Source: PFJX01 sp963713085 (GTDB lineage: Bacteria; Pseudomonadota; Gammaproteobacteria; Burkholderiales; Thiobacillaceae). From it: DNA of 64,000 nt. The position numbers and the translations under genes were made by a program. Position 1 is the first letter of the stretch. Each line of letters opens with the position of its first letter. Under the pieces are notes generated by a model. The model worked only from the letters and a program-made list of their open reading frames with translations. It had not been told where the DNA came from and made no database searches. Shown here in pieces: positions 17,753-26,470 of this stretch. The DNA lies in the NCBI GenBank assembly GCA_963713085.1, contig CAVQKQ010000020.1:1-64000 (forward strand). Reading direction: 5' to 3'.

Positions 17753-19102
17753 ATGTTTGAAAAAGTACTGATCGCAAACCGCGGCGAAATCGCCCTCCGC
17801 ATCCAGCGCGCCTGCCGCGAGATGGGCATCAAGACCGTGGCGGTGCATTCCGAGGCGGATGCCGAGGCCAAGTACGTGCGTCTGGCGGACGAGTCCGTGT
17901 GTATCGGACCGGCGCCCTCGGCCAAGAGCTATCTGCACGTGCCGTCCATCATCGCCGCCGCCGAGGTGACCGACGCGGAGGCGATCCATCCCGGTTACGG
18001 TTTCCTTTCCGAGAACGCCGACTTCGCCGAGCGGGTGGAGAACTCGGGCTTCGTGTTCATCGGTCCCCGGCCGGAAACCATCCGCCTGATGGGCGACAAG
18101 GTTTCCGCCAAGGACGCCATGAAGGCCGCGGGCGTGCCCTGCGTGCCGGGATCGGAAGGGGCCCTGAACGACGACCCCGACGATTGGCTGCGCCTGGCCA
18201 AGGACGTCGGCTATCCCATCATCATCAAGGCCTCCGGCGGCGGCGGCGGGCGCGGCATGCGCGTGGTGCACACCGAGGCGACCCTGATCCAGTCGGTGCA
18301 GATGACCCAGTCGGAGGCCGGCGCGGCCTTCGGCAATCCCACGGTCTACATGGAGAAGTACTTGGGTAATCCGCGCCACATCGAGATACAGGTGCTGTCC
18401 GACGAACACGGCAACGCCATCCATCTGGGCGAGCGGGACTGTTCCATGCAACGCCGCCACCAGAAGGTCCTGGAAGAGGCGCCGGCCCCGGGGCTGGATC
18501 CCAAGCTGCGCAACAAGATCGGCGAACGCTGCGCCGAGGCCTGCCGCAAGATCGCCTACCGGGGCGTCGGCACCTTCGAATTCCTGTACGAGGACGGTGA
18601 ATTCTTTTTTATCGAGATGAACACCCGGGTCCAGGTGGAACACCCGGTCACCGAACTCATCACCGGCGTGGACATCGTCCAGGAGAGCATCCGCATCGCC
18701 GCCGGCCTGCCCCTGGCCAACAAACAGAAGGACATCCACTTCCGCGGCCATGCCATGGAATGCCGGATCAATGCCGAGGATCCGACCAAGTTCGTACCCT
18801 CTCCGGGCCGCATCACGCTCTACCATGCCCCGGGCGGACCCGGCGTGCGGGTGGACTCCCACGTCTTCCAGAACTACTACGTGCCGCCCCACTACGATTC
18901 CATGATCGGCAAGCTGATCACCTACGGCGCCACCCGGGAGCAGGCCATCGCCCGCATGCGCATCGCCCTGTCGGAGATGATCGTGGAGGGGATCAAGACC
19001 AACATCCCGCTGCATCAGGACCTGCTGGTGGACCAGGCGGTACTGGATGGCGGCGTCAGCATTCACTATCTCGAAACGAAACTGGGGCTCAACAAGCATT
19101 GA
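17753..19102 (+). CDS. accC: Biotin carboxylase subunit of acetyl-CoA carboxylase
   Basis: ATP-dependent carboxylation of biotin on AccB using bicarbonate. ATP-grasp enzyme with N-terminal FEKVLIANRGEIALRIQRAC, the Gly-rich ATP loop KASGGGGGRGMRVV at about 159–172, the catalytic segment HLGERDCSMQRRHQKVLEE and MNTRVQVEHPVTE with the key Glu and Arg. Length 449 is exactly typical. It is followed by an 87-base gap filled by a heptad-type inverted repeat before prmA. Confidence 0.97.
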   Translation: MFEKVLIANRGEIALRIQRACREMGIKTVAVHSEADAEAKYVRLADESVCIGPAPSAKSYLHVPSIIAAAEVTDAEAIHPGYGFLSENADFAERVENSGFVFIGPRPETIRLMGDKVSAKDAMKAAGVPCVPGSEGALNDDPDDWLRLAKDVGYPIIIKASGGGGGRGMRVVHTEATLIQSVQMTQSEAGAAFGNPTVYMEKYLGNPRHIEIQVLSDEHGNAIHLGERDCSMQRRHQKVLEEAPAPGLDPKLRNKIGERCAEACRKIAYRGVGTFEFLYEDGEFFFIEMNTRVQVEHPVTELITGVDIVQESIRIAAGLPLANKQKDIHFRGHAMECRINAEDPTKFVPSPGRITLYHAPGGPGVRVDSHVFQNYYVPPHYDSMIGKLITYGATREQAIARMRIALSEMIVEGIKTNIPLHQDLLVDQAVLDGGVSIHYLETKLGLNKH

Positions 19103-19108
19103 AAGAGA

Positions 19109-19181
19109 CAAGGGGCAAGATGCAAGGTACAAAGGGGTATTCGCAACCGCGATCTCCTTGCCCCTTGAGTCTTGCGCCTTG
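19109..19181. repeat. Heptad-periodic inverted repeat between accC and prmA
   Basis: The left arm reads in 7-base units CAAGGGG, CAAGATG, CAAGGTA, CAAAGGG (19109–19136). The right arm (from 19157) reads CTTGCCC, CTTGAGT, CTTGCGC, CTTGAAT, the approximate complement in the same period. The repeat fills nearly the whole gap between the accC stop and the prmA ATG at 19190. A transcript could fold into a long imperfect hairpin just before the start codon. No known element name applies. Confidence 0.75.
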
Positions 19182-19189
19182 AATCCGAC

Positions 19190-20065
19190 ATGTGGCTTTC
19201 CTTGAAACTCGCCGCCGACGGCGACAAAGCCGAGGTCCTGGCCGATGCGCTGATGGAGGCGGGGGCGTTGTCCGTATCCATCGAGGACCTGGATGCCGGC
19301 ACCGATGCGGAACTGCCCCAATTCGGCGAACCCGGACTGGATGATCCCAAGGCCTGGCGCCGCAACGCGGTGGTGGCCCTGCTGGAGGCGGACACCGATA
19401 TCGCCGCCATGCTGCGGATGCTGGGCCTGTCCGCCAACACGGAACATGAAGTCGAACCGGTGGCCGAGCAGGACTGGGTGCGCCTGACCCAGGCCCAGTT
19501 CGACCCCATCCCCATCTCCGAGCGGCTCTGGATCGTGCCTTCCTGGCATGATGCCCCCGATCCCCATGCCCTGACCCTGGTCCTGGACCCCGGGCTGGCC
19601 TTCGGCACCGGCAGCCATCCCACCACCCGCCTTTGCCTGAAATGGCTGGAACAGCACATCAAGGGGGGGGAAAGCCTGCTGGATTACGGCTGCGGCTCGG
19701 GCATCCTGGCCATCGCCGCCAAACGCCTGGGGGCCGGGCGGGTGGCCGGCGTGGATGTGGATCCCCAGGCCGTGACCGCGTCCCGGGACAACGCCGAGCG
19801 CAATCAGGTGGTGGCGGATTTTCATATGCCGGACGACCTGATTGCAGGCCGGTTCGACATTCTGGTGGCCAATATCCTCACCAATCCCCTGAAGGCCCTC
19901 ATGCCCTTGCTGGCCGGCCGGGTGAGGCAGGGCGGCCGCATCGCCCTGTCCGGTATCCTGGCGGAACAGGCGGCCGAACTCATGGACCTTTACGGCCAGG
20001 CCTTCGCCATGAGCCTCTGGTCCACGGAAGAGGGTTGGGTCTGTCTCGAAGGTGTGCGAATCTGA
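19190..20065 (+). CDS. prmA: Ribosomal protein L11 methyltransferase
   Basis: SAM-dependent methyltransferase that trimethylates ribosomal protein L11. N-terminal L11-recognition domain begins MWLSLKLAADGDKAEVLADALM; the catalytic domain has LDPGLAFGTGSHPTTRLCL, the SAM loop LLDYGCGSGILAIAA, DVDPQAVTASRDNA and the substrate motif VANILTNPLKAL. Starting at the ATG at 19190 gives 291 residues; an in-frame TTG 18 bases upstream is inside the repeat and less likely. Its position behind accC is conserved in betaproteobacteria. Confidence 0.95.
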   Translation: MWLSLKLAADGDKAEVLADALMEAGALSVSIEDLDAGTDAELPQFGEPGLDDPKAWRRNAVVALLEADTDIAAMLRMLGLSANTEHEVEPVAEQDWVRLTQAQFDPIPISERLWIVPSWHDAPDPHALTLVLDPGLAFGTGSHPTTRLCLKWLEQHIKGGESLLDYGCGSGILAIAAKRLGAGRVAGVDVDPQAVTASRDNAERNQVVADFHMPDDLIAGRFDILVANILTNPLKALMPLLAGRVRQGGRIALSGILAEQAAELMDLYGQAFAMSLWSTEEGWVCLEGVRI

Positions 20066-20085
20066 TTACCGACTGACCGGACGCC

Positions 20086-21114
20086 ATGCAAACAACCTGC
20101 CCCGAATGCCGCACCACATTCCGCATCACCCAGGATCACCTGGGCCTGCGCAGGGGCCTGGTGCGTTGCGGGCAATGCAACGCGGTGTTCAACGCCTACG
20201 ACACCCTGCTGGCTGAACTGGATGCGCCGCCCAACAGCGAAATCCACCAGGCCCTGGCCGAGCATCGCGAGATGCCGGAGGAACTGGCGGGGGGCCATGC
20301 TGAGTTGGAGCCTGCCCCCGCCTTGGCCGCATTCAATGAAGAAGGGCTTGCATCAAACGCCGAGTTCCCAATGGGGTCCGAGCTTGAGTCGGAGCCGGCA
20401 GCCCCGGACGAACCCGACGCCTGGATCCTGGCCCAGGATGTATTCCCGCTGCAGGATGAGCCCCTGCCCAATGACGCGTGGGAGCCGAATCCAGCCATTC
20501 CTCCGCCGGCGGATGCGCTACCGGTCGCGACACCCTCCCTTGGCCCGGAACCCAGCCCCTTCGTGGAAACCTCGGAATCCATCCTGCTGGCGGAACTGCC
20601 CACCCGTCTCAGGGCCAGCCGGCCGCGCCTGCCCCTGTGGAAGTCATTATTGCTCTGGATGGCGGCGGCATCGCTGACACTCATCCTGTTTGCGCAGGTG
20701 GCCTATTTCTTCCGTGCCGAACTGGCAACGGCCTATCCCCCGGCTCGGCCTGTCATGACCGGCCTGTGTGGCTTCCTCGGTTGCGAGGTGCCTTTGCCTC
20801 GCCAGTTGACCCGGGAGGCCATCGCCGCCTCTTCCCTGGAGCATGACAACGAACAGAAATCCCGGGTGCGTCTCACTGTCCTGCTCGCCAACCGCACCGG
20901 CCAAATTCAGGCCTGGCCCCAACTGGATCTGCGCCTGACCGATGTGCGGGACGCGCCGGTGGCCCATACGCTGTTCCCCCCGGTAAGCTACCTGCCCAAG
21001 GGCACGGATATCAGCGCCGGCATGGCCGCGGACAGCGAGAAGGAGATCCGGCTGGACCTGGACGTGGGGAATCTGGCGCCATCGGGCTACTCGCTAAGCC
21101 TTGCCTATCCTTGA
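20086..21114 (+). CDS. Zinc-ribbon and DUF3426 domain protein
   Basis: Predicted inner-membrane protein of unknown function. The N-terminus is an MJ0042-type zinc ribbon with CPEC (Cys5, Cys8) and CGQC (Cys28, Cys31). A long acidic, Pro-rich linker (about 45–170) is followed by one membrane helix (about 186–207, SLLLWMAAASLTLILFAQVAYFF) and a C-terminal periplasmic DUF3426 domain with conserved Cys in CGFLGCEVPLPR. Length 342. It follows prmA by 20 bases, the usual partner in this lineage. The last codons are next to the gcv promoter. Confidence 0.88.
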   Translation: MQTTCPECRTTFRITQDHLGLRRGLVRCGQCNAVFNAYDTLLAELDAPPNSEIHQALAEHREMPEELAGGHAELEPAPALAAFNEEGLASNAEFPMGSELESEPAAPDEPDAWILAQDVFPLQDEPLPNDAWEPNPAIPPPADALPVATPSLGPEPSPFVETSESILLAELPTRLRASRPRLPLWKSLLLWMAAASLTLILFAQVAYFFRAELATAYPPARPVMTGLCGFLGCEVPLPRQLTREAIAASSLEHDNEQKSRVRLTVLLANRTGQIQAWPQLDLRLTDVRDAPVAHTLFPPVSYLPKGTDISAGMAADSEKEIRLDLDVGNLAPSGYSLSLAYP

Positions 21115-21117
21115 TAG

Positions 21118-21147
21118 TTGTTCGCCCCGGTCACCCTCCGGTATAGT
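21118..21147 (+). promoter_or_regulatory. Likely sigma-70 promoter of the gcv cluster
   Basis: TTGTTC at 21118–21123 and TATAGT at 21142–21147 with an 18-base spacer. Transcription would start around 21154, immediately before the glycine riboswitch fold. The -35 box overlaps the end region of the DUF3426 gene. Confidence 0.6.
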
Positions 21148-21159
21148 CGGCTCGCCAAC

Positions 21160-21258
21160 GTTCTCGCTGGATAACGCTCTCCGTAGCGCGCCGCAGTCAA
21201 TGCGGACACCGATGGGGCAAATTTCTCAGGTAACTGGCACAGAGGTGCACAGAGGTGA
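21160..21258 (+). ncRNA. Glycine riboswitch (gcvT motif), apparently a single aptamer
   Basis: The 5' leader of gcvT contains the conserved core of the glycine aptamer: CACCGATGGGGCAA followed by TTCTCAGGTAACTGGCACAGAGG, matching the invariant GGGGCAA and CUCAGGUA…GRCAGAG elements of the family. The preceding stem GCCGCAGTCAATGCGG is in the expected place. There is too little room between the promoter and this core for a second full aptamer, so it looks like a singlet. The last bases overlap the first arm of a terminator hairpin, which is the likely expression platform controlling gcvT and downstream genes in response to glycine. Confidence 0.85.
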
Positions 21259-21289
21259 ACGCATTTGCGAGGATGTGTTCACCTTTTTT
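21253..21289 (+). terminator. Intrinsic terminator forming the riboswitch expression platform
   Basis: AGGTGAAC at 21253–21260 pairs perfectly with GTTCACCT at 21277–21284 and is followed by a run of T. The stem begins inside the 3' edge of the glycine aptamer, the normal layout for transcriptional control. About 130 bases separate it from the gcvT ATG; that stretch has no other recognised feature apart from heptad-like CCCTCAC/CCCTTGT/CCCTCCA just before the start. Confidence 0.75.
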
Positions 21290-21420
21290 ATTTGGAGCCC
21301 GTTTTGCACGCTGATACACCGCGATCCGCAACCCCTGACGCCAGGCACATGGCGCTATGGTTCCGAAATGCCGGGACGCGATGCTCATTGCCCTCACCCC
21401 TTGTCCCTCCAGTGAAATAA

Positions 21421-22500
21421 ATGCTGAAACAGACCCCCTTCAACCAGAAACATCGCGAGGCCAACGCCAAGCTGGTGGACTTCTCCGGCTGGGAGATGCC
21501 CATCCACTACGGCTCGCAGATCGAGGAGCACCACATCGTGCGGCGCGACGCCGGCATGTTCGACGTCTCCCACATGTTGCCGGTAGACCTGAAGGGTCCC
21601 GGCGTGCGCGACTTCCTGCGCCAGCTGGTGGCCAACAACGCGGACAAGCTCCAGACCACCGGCAAGGCCCTTTACACCTGCATGCTGCACGAGGGCGGCG
21701 GGGTGGTGGACGACCTCATCATCTATTTCCTGAACGAGTCCTGGTTCCGGCTGGTGGTGAACGCCGGCTGCGCCGACAAGGACCTGGCCTGGATTGAAAC
21801 CCAGCGCGACAAGCTGGCCCCGGAACTGCAGATCCTGCCGCGCCGGGACCTGGCCATGGTCGCCGTCCAGGGTCCCAAGGCCGAGGAAAAACTGTGGCTG
21901 GCCATGCCCGGCAGCGAGGACCTGACCAGGGCCATGAAGCCCTTCAGCGCGGTGCTGGTGGGGGAGATGATGGTGGCCCGCACCGGCTACACTGGCGAGG
22001 ACGGCTTCGAGATCATGATCCCGGCCAAGGCCGCCCCCTTCTTCTGGCAGGCTCTGCTGGAGGCCGGCGTGAAGCCCTGCGGCCTGGGGGCCCGGGATAC
22101 CCTGCGCCTGGAGGCGGGCATGAACCTCTACGGCCAGGACATGGATGTCACCACCACCCCAATGGAATCGGGCCTGGCCTGGACCGTGGACCTTAAGTCG
22201 GTGCGTGCATTCATCGGCAAGGACGCCCTGCTGCGCCTGCCGCGCGACAAGCAGCTGGTGGGCCTGAAGCTGCTGGACCGGGGCGTTCTGCGCGGCCACC
22301 AGAAGGTGTTCACCGCCCAGGGCGAGGGCGAGATCACCAGCGGTTCCTTCTCGCCCACCCTGAACGTATCCATCGCCCTAGCCCGGGTGCCGGTGGGGGT
22401 ACAAACGGGCGATACGGTGGAAGTGGAAATTCGCGATAAACGCATGCGGGCCCTTGTGGTGAAATACCCCTTCGTGCGCAACGGCAAGGCTTTGGTTTGA
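21421..22500 (+). CDS. gcvT: Glycine cleavage system T protein (aminomethyltransferase)
   Basis: Transfers the methylene group from aminomethyl-lipoyl-GcvH to tetrahydrofolate, releasing ammonia. Typical features: start LKQTPFNQKHREANAKLVDFSGWEMPIHYG, FDVSHM near residue 50, GYTGEDGFEIMIP around 190 and CGLGARDTLRLEAGMNLYGQD around 220, with the catalytic Asp in ARDTLRLE. Length 359 is normal. First gene of the riboswitch-controlled cluster; gcvH follows after 18 bases. Confidence 0.96.
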   Translation: MLKQTPFNQKHREANAKLVDFSGWEMPIHYGSQIEEHHIVRRDAGMFDVSHMLPVDLKGPGVRDFLRQLVANNADKLQTTGKALYTCMLHEGGGVVDDLIIYFLNESWFRLVVNAGCADKDLAWIETQRDKLAPELQILPRRDLAMVAVQGPKAEEKLWLAMPGSEDLTRAMKPFSAVLVGEMMVARTGYTGEDGFEIMIPAKAAPFFWQALLEAGVKPCGLGARDTLRLEAGMNLYGQDMDVTTTPMESGLAWTVDLKSVRAFIGKDALLRLPRDKQLVGLKLLDRGVLRGHQKVFTAQGEGEITSGSFSPTLNVSIALARVPVGVQTGDTVEVEIRDKRMRALVVKYPFVRNGKALV

Positions 22501-22518
22501 CTCGATTAGGAACTGAAA

Positions 22519-22908
22519 ATGTCTATCCCCGCTGATCTGAAATACGCCAAATCCCACGAGTGGGCCCATCTGGAGGCCGACGGCACGGTCACCGTGGGCA
22601 TTACCCATCATGCCCAGGACCTGCTGGGGGACATGGTGTTCGTGGAGAACCCCACCGTGGGCCGCAGCCTGGCCCAGGGCGAGGAATGCGCCGTGGTGGA
22701 ATCGGTGAAGGCCGCGTCAGACGTCTACGCACCCATCGCCGGCGAGGTGGTGGCGGTGAACGAGGCGGTGGAGTCCGCCCCGGAGACCATCAACCAGGAC
22801 CCCTATGCCGCATGGATGTTCCGCCTCAAGCCGGCCGATGCCGCGGATCTTGATGACCTAATGGACGCCGCCGCCTACGCCGCCCTGGTGGAAGCGGAAG
22901 CCCATTGA
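22519..22908 (+). CDS. gcvH: Glycine cleavage system H protein (lipoyl carrier)
   Basis: Small lipoyl-bearing shuttle between the P, T and L proteins. The lipoylation site is Lys64 in AVVESVKAASDVYAP; YAKSHEWAHLEADGTVTVGIT and ALVEAEAH fit the family ends. Length 129 is exact. The L protein (lpd) is not in the window. An 87-base repeat region and then gcvPA follow. Confidence 0.97.
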   Translation: MSIPADLKYAKSHEWAHLEADGTVTVGITHHAQDLLGDMVFVENPTVGRSLAQGEECAVVESVKAASDVYAPIAGEVVAVNEAVESAPETINQDPYAAWMFRLKPADAADLDDLMDAAAYAALVEAEAH

Positions 22909-22912
22909 TATT

Positions 22913-23001
22913 GCAAGTCGCAAATCGCCTTTCCTTGCGCGCCGCAGGTGCGGAGACTTACGTCACTAGTCACTAGTCACTAGCCACTAGCCACTAGCCA
23001 C
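22913..23001. repeat. Heptad-periodic repeat between gcvH and gcvPA
   Basis: The distal part is a tandem run of 7-base units, CACTAGT, CACTAGT, CACTAGC, CACTAGC, CACTAGC and CAC (22964–23001), ending 2 bases before the gcvPA ATG. The proximal part starts GCAAGTC, GCAAATC in the same period. The unit CACTAGC is the complement of GTGGCTA-type units seen in the repeat before gcvPB. Confidence 0.75.
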
Positions 23002-23003
23002 CC

Positions 23004-24408
23004 ATGCCCTTCATCCCCCACACCGAATCCGACATCGGCGCCATGCTGGCCAGCATCGGCGCGCCCTCCCTATCGGCCCTGTTCGACGAGATCCCGGCCG
23101 AACTGCAATGCGGCGGCCTGAGCGGCGTGCCAGCGGGCCTGTCGGAGATGGCCATCGCCCGGCTGGCCCAGGAAAGGGCCGCCAAGGACGGCTTTTACTC
23201 CAACTTCCTGGGGGCCGGCGCCTACGAGCACCACATCCCCGCCGCGGTCTGGCAGATCGTCACCCGGGGCGAGTTCTATTCCGCCTATACCCCCTACCAG
23301 GCCGAAGCCAGCCAGGGCACCCTGCAACTGCTGTACGAGTATCAGACCATGATGTGCCGGCTCACCGGCCTGGATGTCTCCAACGCCTCCCTCTACGACG
23401 GCGCCTCGGCCCTGGCGGAGGCGGTGCTGATGGCGGTGCGGGCGATCAAGGGCCACGTGAAGCGGGTGCTGGTGCCGGCCACGCTGCACCCGCGCTACCG
23501 GGCCGTGGCCCAGACCATGGTCAAGAACCAGGGTATCGAACTGGTCACCCTGCCCTATTGCACCGTGCAGGGGCATACCCTGGCGGAAGGCCTGAAGATC
23601 CACGAAGGCCAGCCGGCCGCCGCCCTGGTGATCCCCCAGCCCAACTTCTTCGGCGTGCTGGAGCCGGTGGACGCACTCACCGACTGGGCCCACCGCAACA
23701 ATATGCTGGCCATCGCCGTGGTCAATCCCCTGGCCCTGGCCCTGCTGAAGCCGCCGGGGGAGTGGGGTGAGGATGAAGGCACGCGCGGCGCGGACATCTG
23801 CGTCGGCGAGGGCCAGCCCCTGGGGGTACCCCTGTCCTCCGGCGGACCCTACTTCGGTTTCATGACCGCCAAGCAGGCCCTGGTGCGGCAGATGCCCGGG
23901 CGCATCGTCGGCCGCACCGTGGACGCCGAAGGCAAGCCCGGCTTCGCCCTCACCCTCCAGGCCCGGGAGCAGCATATCCGTCGCTCCAAGGCCACCTCCA
24001 ACATCTGCACCAACCAGGGACTGTTGGTCACCGCCGCCACCATCCACATGGCCCTGCTGGGACCGGCGGGGCTGAGAAACGTGGCCCTGGCCGCCCACGC
24101 CAACACCCGCAGGCTGGTGGATAGCCTGGCGGCCATCGAGGGCGTGGAACAGGTATATAAAACGCCCTTCTTCCACGAAGCTGTGCTGCGTCTGAACGCC
24201 CCGGTGGCCGATGTGCTGCGCGCCCTGCGTGCCCGCGAGCATCCTGGGGGGCTATGATCTGGGTGGGGACTATCCCGAGCTGGCGGATTGCATCCTGGTC
24301 TGCGCGACGGAGACCAAGACAGATGACGATATCGAACAGTATGCGCAGCAATTGGCGCGTATCCTGAGCCGGCGTCGGGAGGCGCCACCTTGTGCCTATA
24401 AATCCTGA
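23004..24408 (+). CDS. gcvPA: Glycine dehydrogenase (decarboxylating) subunit 1, C-terminus shifted out of frame
   Basis: N-terminal half (P1) of the two-subunit PLP-dependent glycine decarboxylase. The main frame (23004–24257) starts MPFIPHTESDIGAMLASIG and covers FLGAGAYEHHIPAAVWQ, the MCRLTGLDVSNASLYDGASA region and SKATSNICTNQGL. It ends prematurely at LRAREHPGGL, while the next frame carries the expected tail ILGGYDLGGDYPELADCILVCATETKTDDD up to 24408. One extra base between about 24228 and 24245 (cgtgcccgcgagcatcc) explains it. Rejoined length is about 467 residues; family members are about 445–470. The missing tail would remove part of the subunit interface. Either a real mutation or a sequencing error. 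Confidence 0.88.
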
Positions 24409-24432
24409 GCAAACTGAAAGAGGAGACATGAC

Positions 24433-24945
24433 ATGGCAACCGTAACCCTAGGCGGCGACCCCGTCGCCGTAAGCGGCAATTTTCCACGTCCCGGCGATGC
24501 CGCCCATTCCTTCATGCTGGTGGACAAGGACCTGAAGGACGTCTCCCTGTCCTCCTTCTGGGGCAAGCGCAAGATACTCAACATCGTGCCCAGCCTGGAC
24601 ACCCCGGTGTGCCAGGCCTCCGCCCGCAAGTTCAACGAGGCGGCTTCGGCCCTGCCCAACACCGTGGTGCTGGTGATCTCCGCCGACCTGCCCTTCGCTC
24701 AGAATCGCTTCTGCGGCGCCGAGGGCCTGAAAAACGTGGTGACCCTCTCCACCATGCGCGGCCGGGATTTCCACAAGGATTATGGCGTCATGATCATGGA
24801 TCCGCCCCTGTCCGGACTCACCGCCCGCGCCGTGGTGGTCCTGGACGAGAACGACAAGGTGGTCTACTCGGAGCTGGTTCCCGAAATCAAGCAGGAACCC
24901 CTCTACGAAGCCGCCCTCGCCGCCGCCCGGGGGGAACCCCTGTAA
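24433..24945 (+). CDS. tpx: Thiol peroxidase (Tpx-type peroxiredoxin)
   Basis: Thioredoxin-dependent atypical 2-Cys peroxiredoxin reducing hydrogen peroxide and organic peroxides. Peroxidatic Cys60 lies in PSLDTPVCQASARKF and the resolving Cys94 in NRFCGAEGL, the usual spacing of Tpx. Thr57 and Arg (in SARKF/…) complete the catalytic triad pattern. Length 170 is normal. It has its own good ribosome site (GAGGAGACATGAC before ATG). Its position between the two halves of glycine decarboxylase is unusual and puts it in the glycine-controlled unit unless a separate promoter exists. Confidence 0.94.
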   Translation: MATVTLGGDPVAVSGNFPRPGDAAHSFMLVDKDLKDVSLSSFWGKRKILNIVPSLDTPVCQASARKFNEAASALPNTVVLVISADLPFAQNRFCGAEGLKNVVTLSTMRGRDFHKDYGVMIMDPPLSGLTARAVVVLDENDKVVYSELVPEIKQEPLYEAALAAARGEPL

Positions 24946-24949
24946 AACG

Positions 24950-25022
24950 GCGAGTGGCAAGTGGCGAGTGGCGCGAACCAGCGCCTTTTGCCACCAGCCA
25001 CTTGCAACTAGCCACTAGCCAC
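24950..25022. repeat. Heptad-periodic inverted repeat between tpx and gcvPB
   Basis: Left arm units GAGTGGC, AAGTGGC, GAGTGGC (24952–24972); right arm units GCCACCA, GCCACTT, GCAACTA, GCCACTA, GCCAC (24990–25022). The centre GCGCGAACCAGCGCC is itself a small inverted repeat. The array ends 2 bases before the gcvPB ATG at 25025, so the ribosome-binding region is made of the repeat itself. Confidence 0.78.
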
Positions 25023-25024
25023 AT

Positions 25025-26470
25025 ATGCTGATCTTCGAACACGCCCATCCCGGTCGTTGCGCCCAGGCCCAGGCCCCCGTCGACGCGCCCGCCGCCGAAG
25101 ACATCCCGGCCGAATGCCTGCGTCGGACGCCTCCCGGCCTGCCGGAGGCCTCGGAGCTGGACGTGGTGCGCCACTACACCGCCCTGTCTCAGAAGAACTT
25201 CAGCATCGACACCCAGTTCTATCCCCTGGGCTCCTGCACCATGAAGTACAACCCCCGGGCCTGCAACAGCCTGGCCATGCTGCCCCAGTTCCTGGCGCGA
25301 CATCCCCTGGCCGACGCGGACACCGGCCAGGGTTTCATGGCCAGCATGCACGAATTGCAGGAGATGCTGAAGGCGGTCACCGGCATGGCGGCGGTGTCTA
25401 TGGCCCCCATGGCCGGGGCCCATGGCGAGTTCGCCGGCGTGGCCATGATCCGGGCCTATCACGAATCCCGGGGCGACGCCGCCCGGCGCGAAATCATCGT
25501 CCCCGACGCCGCCCATGGCACCAACCCGGCCACCGCCACCATGTGCGGCTACACGGTGAAGGAGATCCCCACCGACCGCCAGGGCAACGTGGACCTGACG
25601 GCGCTCCGGGCCGCCGTCGGCCCCCAGACCGCCGGCCTGATGCTCACCAACCCCTCCACCCTGGGGGTGTTCGAGCCGGCCATCGTCGAGATCCAGCGGA
25701 TCGTGCACGCTGCGGGCGGCTTGACCTATTACGACGGCGCCAACCTGAACGCCATCCTGGGCCGGGTGCGGCCCGGTGACATGGGCTTCGATGTGATCCA
25801 CATGAACCTGCACAAGACCTTCTCCACCCCCCACGGCGGCGGCGGTCCCGGCGCCGGGCCGGTGGGGGTGTCGGAACGGCTCCGACACTTTCTGCCCATC
25901 CCCTACGTGGTGGAGGATCGGGAATTCTTCCGCTGGGCCGAGGAGGCGGATTGTCCCCGGAGCATCGGCCGCATGAGCGCCTTCGGCGGCAACATGGGGG
26001 TGCTGCTGCGGGCCTGGGTTTATGCCCGCATGCTGGGCCGGGAGGGTATGCACCGGGTGGCCGAGTTCGCCACCCTCAACGCCAACTACTTGGCGGTGGA
26101 ACTGAGGAAGGCCGGCTTCGATCTGGCCTTCCCGGAACGCAGGGCCTCCCACGAGTTCATCGTCACCCTGAAAAAGCTCAAGGATCAGACCGGCGTGTCC
26201 GCCATGGATTTCGCCAAGCGCCTGCTGGACTATGGCTTCCACGCCCCCACCACCTACTTCCCTATGCTGGTGCCAGAATGCCTGCTGATCGAGCCCACCG
26301 AGACCGAGAGCAAGGAGACCCTGGATGCCTTCGTGACGGCCATGAATCAGGTCAAGACCGAGGCGGAAGGCCAGCCCGACCTGGTGAAGACCGCCCCCCA
26401 CAACCTGCCGGCCCGGCGTCTGGATGACGTGCGCGCGGCCAGGGAGCTGGATCTGGCATGGAAACCGTGA
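25025..26470 (+). CDS. gcvPB: Glycine dehydrogenase (decarboxylating) subunit 2
   Basis: C-terminal half (P2) of glycine decarboxylase, carrying the PLP lysine: Lys264 in HMNLHKTFSTPHGGGGPGAGP. Other marks are SQKNFSIDTQFYPLGSCTMKYNPR, MAGAHGEFAG, VPDAAHGTNPATATMCGY and the end PARRLDDVRAARELDLAWKP. Length 481 is normal. It overlaps the next gene, dgkA, by 13 bases. Its partner gcvPA lies upstream of tpx. Confidence 0.95.
   Translation: MLIFEHAHPGRCAQAQAPVDAPAAEDIPAECLRRTPPGLPEASELDVVRHYTALSQKNFSIDTQFYPLGSCTMKYNPRACNSLAMLPQFLARHPLADADTGQGFMASMHELQEMLKAVTGMAAVSMAPMAGAHGEFAGVAMIRAYHESRGDAARREIIVPDAAHGTNPATATMCGYTVKEIPTDRQGNVDLTALRAAVGPQTAGLMLTNPSTLGVFEPAIVEIQRIVHAAGGLTYYDGANLNAILGRVRPGDMGFDVIHMNLHKTFSTPHGGGGPGAGPVGVSERLRHFLPIPYVVEDREFFRWAEEADCPRSIGRMSAFGGNMGVLLRAWVYARMLGREGMHRVAEFATLNANYLAVELRKAGFDLAFPERRASHEFIVTLKKLKDQTGVSAMDFAKRLLDYGFHAPTTYFPMLVPECLLIEPTETESKETLDAFVTAMNQVKTEAEGQPDLVKTAPHNLPARRLDDVRAARELDLAWKP

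Noticed and set aside
21115..21170. A second (upstream) glycine aptamer
   Set aside because: The sequence before 21160 is occupied by promoter boxes and lacks GGGGCAA and CUCAGGUA cores.
22964..23001. CRISPR-like array (CACTAGY repeats)
   Set aside because: Units are 7 bases, contiguous and without spacers; no cas genes anywhere in the window.
24887..26401. 504-codon minus-strand frame opposite gcvPB
   Set aside because: Antisense shadow of gcvPB without ribosome site or domain.
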